A stretch of DNA of 48,637 nucleotides. It comes from Kineosphaera limosa NBRC 100340 (GTDB lineage Bacteria; Actinomycetota; Actinomycetes; Actinomycetales; Dermatophilaceae). The stretch covers positions 1-48,637 of the forward strand of contig NZ_BAHD01000055.1 of the NCBI RefSeq assembly GCF_000298215.1. Direction: 5' to 3'. The notes beneath the pieces were generated by a model. The model saw only the letters and a program-made list of their open reading frames with translations. It made no database searches and was not told the origin of the DNA. The number at the start of each line of letters is the position of its first letter. The stretch's first letter is position 1. This document shows positions 44,051 to 48,637 of the stretch, piece by piece. Position numbers and translations under genes: made by a program.

Positions 44051-44077
44051 AGTCAGCGCTGACTGTATAGTCATCGT
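44051..44077 (+). promoter_or_regulatory. Operator-promoter of the cmtR operon
   Basis: A perfect 14-bp palindrome, AGTCAGCGCTGACT (44051-44064), is followed directly by a TATAGT -10 (44066-44071), and GTG starts 6 nt later (44078). The palindrome sits where the -35 to -10 spacer should be, so a bound dimer would block polymerase. No Shine-Dalgarno, so leaderless. Confidence 0.65.
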
Positions 44078-44467
44078 GTGCTGACCATAGCTTCGCGGCT
44101 GGACGCGATGAATCGGCTGGGTCGGGCGATGGCTGATCCCACGCGCTCGCGGATCCTGCTGGCGTTGTTGCAGAAGCCGGGGTACCCGGCGCAGCTCGCC
44201 CGCGACCTGGAGCTGTCGCGCACCAATGTGTCGAATCACCTGGCGTGCCTGCGGGGGTGCGGCATCGTCGTCTCGGAGGTCGAGGGGCGGCAGACGCGGT
44301 ACGAGATCGCCGATCCGCACCTGACTCGGGCGCTGGAGACCCTCGTGGAGGTCGTGCTCGCGGTCGACGACTCGGTGCCGTGCGTGGCCGCCGACTGCGA
44401 TGTCTCACCCTGCTGCGACGGCACACCAGGCGCGCAGGCGCCGCGCCCGGGAGAGGTCTCGGCATGA
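44078..44467 (+). CDS. cmtR: CmtR-type ArsR/SmtB metal sensor repressor
   Basis: A 129-residue winged-helix repressor. It matches mycobacterial CmtR, the Cd(II)/Pb(II) sensor, over nearly the whole length (LGRAMADPTRSRILLALL, LELSRTNVSNHLACLRGCGIVV). The three metal ligands of CmtR are present at the same numbers: Cys57 and Cys61 in the recognition helix and Cys102 in the tail (DDSVPC). Further cysteines, Cys107, Cys112 and Cys113, are extra. Metal binding would release DNA. The gene probably autoregulates through the 14-bp palindrome just upstream. Its stop overlaps the ATPase start (ATGA), so the two are coupled. Confidence 0.93.
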   Translation: MLTIASRLDAMNRLGRAMADPTRSRILLALLQKPGYPAQLARDLELSRTNVSNHLACLRGCGIVVSEVEGRQTRYEIADPHLTRALETLVEVVLAVDDSVPCVAADCDVSPCCDGTPGAQAPRPGEVSA

Positions 44468-46473
44468 GCCGGGACTGTTGCGGCCCCGAGCCGGTGCGCG
44501 ACCAGGAGGGGCCGGAGCAGGATCGGGCGGCTGATCAGCACGAGGAGCTGGTGCCGTGGTGGCGCGACCGGGTGCTCGCCCTGCCCGTGGCGTCGGGTCT
44601 GCTGTGGGTCACCGGCCTGCTCTTGGACTGGACCGGCGCGACGGCGCCGGCCACGGTCGCCTACCTGCTGGGCTTGGCTGCGGGCGGCTGGACGTTCGTG
44701 CCGGGCACGCTGCGCCGTCTGGTCGCCGGGCGCGGCCGCGCCCGACTCGGCGTCGGCCTGCTCATGACGATCGCCGCCGCAGGCGCGGTGCTGCTCGGGC
44801 ACGTCGGTGAGGCGGCGGCGCTCGCGTTCCTGTTCTCCATCGCCGAGACGCTGGAGGACCGGGCGATGGACCGCGCCCAGCAGGGCCTGCGGGCGCTGCT
44901 GTCCCTCATCCCGCAGACGGCCCGGGTGCTTGGCCCCGACGGCGAGGTGAGCGTCGCGGCGGCCCAGGTCGCCCGGTCCGACCTCCTCCTCGTCGGCGCC
45001 GGTCAGCGCGTCGCCACCGACGGGATCGTGACCTCGGGACGCTCGTCGGTGGACACATCGGCGGTCACGGGGGAGTCGATTCCGGTCGAGGTCGGGCCGG
45101 GCGACGAGGTGCCGGCCGGGTCGGTCAACGGCTCCGGCACGCTCACCATCCGGGCGACGGCCGACGGCCGGGACAACTCGCTGACCACGATCGTGCGGCT
45201 GGTCGAGCAGGCCCACGCCGCCAAGGGTGAACGCGCTCGGCTGGCCGACCGGATCGCCCGGCCCCTCGTCCCGACAGTGCTGATCGCCGCAGCCCTCATT
45301 GCCGCCTTCGGGGTGCTCGTCGGCGACCCGGGGACGTGGGTCGAACGCGCCCTCGTCGTTCTCGTCGCCGCCTCGCCCTGCGCGTTGGCGATCGCGGTGC
45401 CGGTCACCGTGATCTCCGCCATCGGCTCGGCCAGCAAGTTCGGGGTCGTCATCAAGTCCGGGGTCGCGTTCGAGCAGCTCGGCACCATCCGCACCGTCGC
45501 GCTGGACAAGACCGGCACCCTGACCCGCAACGAACCCCGAGTGGTCGCGGTCCACCTCCGGCCCGACCGCACGGAGGACGAGGTGCTGGCCTTGGCGGCC
45601 GCGTTGGAGGCCACGAGCAGTCACCCCCTCGCCCAGGCCATCGCCGTCGCTGCGGTCGAGCGGCCGGAGGCGATCGACGTGCAGGAGCATCCTGGCCAGG
45701 GCGTGAGCGGCGTCATCGGCGGGCGGCGCGTGCGGGTCGGCAGCCCGCGCTGGATCGACCCTGCCGGATTCGACGATCGAGTCGAGGCGATGGCCGGCCA
45801 GGGGATGAGCGTCATCGCCGTCGAGTCTGACGGGCAGGTCGTCGGGGTGATCGGCATCCGCGACGAGCTGCGACCGGAGGCGCGGGACGCGGTCGCAGCC
45901 CTACACGCGCAAGGGCTGCGCACCGTCATGCTGACCGGCGACAACGCCCTGACCGCCGCAGCGATCGCGGCGCACGCCGGCATCGACGACGTCTACGCCG
46001 AACTGTTGCCCGCCGACAAGGCGGAGCACATCCTGCGTCTGTCCGAACAGGCACCCACGGCGATGATCGGCGACGGTATCAACGACGCACCCGCCCTGGC
46101 TCGCGCCACCGTCGGCATCGCGATGGGGGCCACCGGCTCCGCCGCCGCGGTCGAGTCCGCGGACGTGGCGTTCACCGGTCACGACCTGCGCCTCATCCCG
46201 CAAGCGCTGGCGCACGCCAAGCGGGGGCGGGCGATCATGACCGCCAATATCGCGCTCGCGCTGGCGATCATCGTCGTGCTCTTTCCGCTCGCCCTGTTCG
46301 GCGTTCTGGGTTTGGCTGCGGTGGTGCTGGTGCACGAGGTCGCCGAAGTTGTCGTGATTCTCAACGGCCTGCGCGCGGCCCGCCCCAAGAATGGGGCGAC
46401 AACGGACGGCGTCGTCCGCCACGAGGCGGACGCGCCGCTGCATGAGCTGCCCACCGGACCGCGGACGGTGTGA
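44464..46473 (+). CDS. P1B-type heavy-metal transporting ATPase (SPC class)
   Basis: A 669-residue metal exporter. It lacks an N-terminal HMA domain but starts MSRDCCGPEP with a Cys pair that could contact metal. Visible elements are the actuator TGES (AVTGESIPVE), the membrane motif SPC at 304-306 (AASPCALAIAVP) in place of CPC, phosphorylation site Asp348 in DKTGTLT, nucleotide-binding SSHPLAQAI, hinge GDGINDAPAL and a last helix HEVAEVVVILNGLR. SPC plus a terminal HE motif is like the P1B-4 group, associated with Co/Ni/Fe/Cd; the CmtR partner suggests Cd or Pb efflux. Start overlaps the cmtR stop. Confidence 0.93.
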   Translation: MSRDCCGPEPVRDQEGPEQDRAADQHEELVPWWRDRVLALPVASGLLWVTGLLLDWTGATAPATVAYLLGLAAGGWTFVPGTLRRLVAGRGRARLGVGLLMTIAAAGAVLLGHVGEAAALAFLFSIAETLEDRAMDRAQQGLRALLSLIPQTARVLGPDGEVSVAAAQVARSDLLLVGAGQRVATDGIVTSGRSSVDTSAVTGESIPVEVGPGDEVPAGSVNGSGTLTIRATADGRDNSLTTIVRLVEQAHAAKGERARLADRIARPLVPTVLIAAALIAAFGVLVGDPGTWVERALVVLVAASPCALAIAVPVTVISAIGSASKFGVVIKSGVAFEQLGTIRTVALDKTGTLTRNEPRVVAVHLRPDRTEDEVLALAAALEATSSHPLAQAIAVAAVERPEAIDVQEHPGQGVSGVIGGRRVRVGSPRWIDPAGFDDRVEAMAGQGMSVIAVESDGQVVGVIGIRDELRPEARDAVAALHAQGLRTVMLTGDNALTAAAIAAHAGIDDVYAELLPADKAEHILRLSEQAPTAMIGDGINDAPALARATVGIAMGATGSAAAVESADVAFTGHDLRLIPQALAHAKRGRAIMTANIALALAIIVVLFPLALFGVLGLAAVVLVHEVAEVVVILNGLRAARPKNGATTDGVVRHEADAPLHELPTGPRTV

Positions 46474-46474
46474 C

Positions 46475-46999
46475 TCACCAGCCGCCGCGGGTCGGGCGTT
46501 CGGGCCAGGGCCAGGTCACCGACATCGACTGGCCGACCTCGAGGGCCTGCCACGCTGCGGACAAGTCGTCGAGCCGGGCGAAGCAGCGCTCCAGATCGGG
46601 TTCGGGCAGGTCGCTCGGCGGCGGGTCGGTGTGCGGATAGTGAGGGCTGGGACGGTGCCCGCGGCGGCGCAGCCAGCGGGGGAAGACCTGGGCGGCCAAC
46701 TCCTCGGAGCGGCCGATCTGCGTCCCGGTGGCCCGGTTGCGCCGCTCGGCCCGCCGCGCCCACGCCTTGGTGCGCTGCTCCTGCGTCGGCACGAACGTGT
46801 TGGCGTCGCCGCCGGCCGCCACCTGACCGAAGATGCCGTCCCGCAGCCCGAACTCGACCTCCACGACGAAGTGCACGAGGTCGTGGGGGAGTAACGGGTC
46901 GAAGCCGGGAGCCGGGTGCATCCGCAGATCGCCGGCCTGGGTCCGCTCGATGTCGACCCCGTACCGCCGCTCGCCCGTGCGCGTAAACGTGACCCTCAC
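46475..46999 (-). CDS. Conserved hypothetical protein
   Basis: A 174-residue soluble protein I cannot name. A conserved-looking centre, LLPHDLVHFVVEVEFGLRDGIFGQVAAGGDANTF (about 42-74), has His-Asp and His residues that could bind metal. The C-terminal half is basic then Pro-rich, and the end VTWPWPERPTRGGW is aromatic. Related proteins are found in other actinobacteria as far as I recall, without a function. The GTG at 46999 is preceded by GAGGA 7 nt upstream. It is convergent with the ATPase gene with a 1-bp gap, and may be cotranscribed with the ogt gene that ends 29 bp upstream. Confidence 0.78.
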   Translation of the reverse strand: MRVTFTRTGERRYGVDIERTQAGDLRMHPAPGFDPLLPHDLVHFVVEVEFGLRDGIFGQVAAGGDANTFVPTQEQRTKAWARRAERRNRATGTQIGRSEELAAQVFPRWLRRRGHRPSPHYPHTDPPPSDLPEPDLERCFARLDDLSAAWQALEVGQSMSVTWPWPERPTRGGW

Positions 47000-47028
47000 A
47001 GGGCGATCCTCACACCCGATGGCCCCTT

Positions 47029-47541
47029 CTAGAACAGGCGGGAGCCGGTCACCTCGGCCGGCTCTTCGAGTTCGAGGAGTTGTCGTTTGCGGTCCAGGCC
47101 GCCGGCGTAGCCCGTGAGGGAGCCGTCGGCGCCGACGACGCGGTGGCAGGGGATGAGGATGCTGACCGGGTTGTGGCCGACCGCCTGCCCGACGCGCTGC
47201 GCCAGGTGCCGGTTGCCCAAGCGCTGCGCGAGGGCACCGTACGTCGTGGTCTCGCCGTAGGGAATCTCGCGGAGCATCGCCCACACCGCTTCGCTGAACT
47301 CGTCGCCCCGCGTGCTGACCGCCGCATCGAACGCCCGCCGCTCGCCGGCCAGATACTGCGTCAACTCGGCCTGAACCTGGGCGAAGATCTCGTCGCTGTC
47401 GCCGTCCACGAGCACTCCCAGAGTCGACTCCTGCGGGAGGTACCAATGGCCCGGAAAGTAGAGCCCCGACAGCGCGTCACCGTCTGCGACCACCGTCAGT
47501 TCACCGAGCGTCGTCTGCACTCGCGCATGCCGCACCGTCAT
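47029..47541 (-). CDS. ogt: Methylated-DNA--protein-cysteine S-methyltransferase
   Basis: A 170-residue suicide DNA repair protein that takes methyl groups from O6-methylguanine. The C-terminal ATase domain has the GETTTYGALAQRLG helix, the arginine finger region AQRVGQAVGHNP and the active site IPCHRVVG with Cys132. The N-terminal RNase H-like domain is short but present (TTLGELTVVADGDALSGLYF). The ATG at 47541 follows GAAGGGG by 9 nt; GTG at 47550 or 47565 are in frame. It appears monocistronic or to lead the adjoining hypothetical gene. Confidence 0.94.
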   Translation of the reverse strand: MTVRHARVQTTLGELTVVADGDALSGLYFPGHWYLPQESTLGVLVDGDSDEIFAQVQAELTQYLAGERRAFDAAVSTRGDEFSEAVWAMLREIPYGETTTYGALAQRLGNRHLAQRVGQAVGHNPVSILIPCHRVVGADGSLTGYAGGLDRKRQLLELEEPAEVTGSRLF

Positions 47542-47598
47542 CGTGCTCACCCCTTCATCCTTCACCCGGCAGACGCCGCAGCCGCCGAAAGTGTGAGG

Positions 47599-48384
47599 TC
47601 ACGGCTCGTCGCCGGCAGGGGGACGGCGGCGGTTGTGGGCCGTGCGGCGGCGGGAGAGGCGGTGGCTGACGGCCTGCGCGCGGGTGCGGACGGCGCGGCG
47701 GGCGCGGCGCGGGACCACATGGGAGGGCGACCAGGAGTCACCGAGCGGGAGCATCCAGCCGTAGTAGCGAGCCAGGAGGAAGAAGATGGCGCCCGTGGCG
47801 GTCGCGGCGCCCAGACCCACCTCCGGTTGGCCGAGGTTGAAAGCCCCGACCATGACGGCGGCCGCGGCGACCGCGCACGTCGCATAGAGGGTGTTGCCGC
47901 CCAGCACCGCCGGGGTGCGGCGCAGCACGATGTCGCGCAGCGCCCCGCCGCCGACCGCGGTGATCACCCCGAGCAGGATCGCCGGCAGCCAACCCAGGCC
48001 CGCAGCCAGCGTCTTCAACGCCCCGGCCGCCGCCCACGACCCGAGCGCGATGCCGTCGACCACCGGCCACACCCGCTGCCACATCCGCCCCCGCACCCGG
48101 ATGCCGAACATGAGCGCCGCCGCCGTCAACGCCGTCAGCACGTACGCGTAGTCGGTCAGCGCCACCGGCGGCCCCTGCTGCAGCAGGGTGTCGCGGATGA
48201 TGCCGCCGCCCAGCCCCGAGAGGATCGCCAGCGTCGCGAAACCCACCGGGTCCAGCTTCTCCGCGCGGGCGATGAGCGCCCCCATCGTGGCGTTCGCGAA
48301 GACCCCCATGAGGTCGATGACCCGAAAGACCGCCCCCACCTCGGGAGCAGCCGACGCCTGCACCGCCCAAGCCAGCGAGCTCAC
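47599..48384 (-). CDS. UPF0126/TRIC-type channel protein
   Basis: A 261-residue membrane protein with about six or seven helices made of two homologous halves. Each half has the GLGGGIIRD and VGGGALRDI signatures, which are the conserved glycines and Arg-Asp of prokaryotic TRIC cation channels (YicG-like). The C-terminus (about 210-261) is a strongly basic Arg-rich tail. The start is a GTG at 48384 with little ribosome-site support; the frame stays open to 48597, but that part is low complexity. Ion specificity unknown; relatives pass K+ or other monovalent cations. Confidence 0.86.
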   Translation of the reverse strand: MSSLAWAVQASAAPEVGAVFRVIDLMGVFANATMGALIARAEKLDPVGFATLAILSGLGGGIIRDTLLQQGPPVALTDYAYVLTALTAAALMFGIRVRGRMWQRVWPVVDGIALGSWAAAGALKTLAAGLGWLPAILLGVITAVGGGALRDIVLRRTPAVLGGNTLYATCAVAAAAVMVGAFNLGQPEVGLGAATATGAIFFLLARYYGWMLPLGDSWSPSHVVPRRARRAVRTRAQAVSHRLSRRRTAHNRRRPPAGDEP

Positions 48385-48637
48385 CGGCTCACCGACGCGA
48401 CCCGATCCCGGGGCCGGTCTGCGGCCCTCCCACACGGTCGCCGGAGCGGCGTGAAGCCCGCTGCGCCCCGTCGTCCGCCGGTCGCCCGGAGAACAGCTCC
48501 AGGTCCTCGACCCGGTCATGCCCCGTCGACCCCGGCCCCGACCCCGGCCGCCGCACGCGGCGCGAGGCTCCGCCGGACTCCCCGGCCGAGCCGACACCAG
48601 AGGCAGCGGTCGAGGCTGCGCCGCGCCGGGCGCCAGG
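48385..48637. other. Terminal 253 bp, no gene assigned
   Basis: The region upstream of the UPF0126 gene has open frames, all low complexity (Arg/Pro/Gly/Ala-rich). I see no homology, no signal peptide and no firm start, so nothing is called; it might hold the edge of another gene beyond the window. Confidence 0.5.

Overview
The window is chromosomal DNA from a high-GC Gram-positive bacterium. It looks like an actinobacterium of the Micrococcales (Dermacoccaceae/Intrasporangiaceae-like), but this is inferred from gene content, not from any search. The signs are very high GC with strong third-position bias, frequent GTG and TTG starts, many start codons 5-7 nt downstream of a lone TANNNT box (leaderless-type promoters), a DUF222/HNH (13E12-type) protein, a CmtR-type metal sensor, a mycothiol-type arsenate reductase and an actinobacterial-type RNase E with long disordered ends.

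Layout. 1-6.9 kb is a translation/RNA block: infB (5' truncated by the window edge), rbfA, truB, an intergenic array of about 20-21 bp phased repeats, an ASCH-domain gene, a zinc alcohol dehydrogenase and ribF. 7.0-7.8 kb is a secreted protein ending in four near-identical 18-residue repeats, followed by an intrinsic terminator. 8.0-10.0 kb is a TIGR03960-type radical SAM protein. 10.1-23.5 kb is an accessory stretch: FetB-like permease, hemerythrin protein, YbaK deacylase, HNH endonuclease, ECHDC3-like crotonase, asparagine-synthase-like protein, giant FAD/Fe-S oxidoreductase, PAP2 phosphatase, and an ECF sigma factor with a membrane partner. At 23.6 kb the expected partner of the radical SAM protein (DUF2344/TIGR03936) appears, followed by rne, an MFS transporter, rplU, rpmA and obgE (to 32.0 kb). 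32.0-36.4 kb is mixed: an ispD-like gene with altered active-site residues, an FAD monooxygenase, a TfoX-N protein, arsC and a hypothetical protein. 36.5-43.7 kb holds proB, a GNAT gene, proA, a methyltransferase, a GT2 glycosyltransferase, a small His-rich membrane protein, nadD, rsfS and a histidine phosphatase, then tRNA-Ala(GGC). 44.1-46.5 kb is a cmtR/P-type ATPase operon. The end holds a conserved hypothetical gene, an ogt-type gene and a UPF0126/TRIC channel gene.

How the genes work together. Most of the backbone serves translation and RNA metabolism (IF-2, RbfA, TruB, RNase E, L21, L27, ObgE, RsfS) with cofactor and amino-acid synthesis (RibF, NadD, ProB, ProA). The cmtR-ATPase pair is a self-contained metal resistance unit; the sensor keeps Cys57, Cys61 and Cys102, the metal ligands known for mycobacterial CmtR.

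The most unusual signals are the phased repeat array at 3.88-4.22 kb; short in-frame tandem duplications in many genes; separation of the usual radical SAM/DUF2344 pair by about 13.5 kb; and a window-wide leaderless-start signature. I saw no complete mobile element, prophage, CRISPR array or named defence system.
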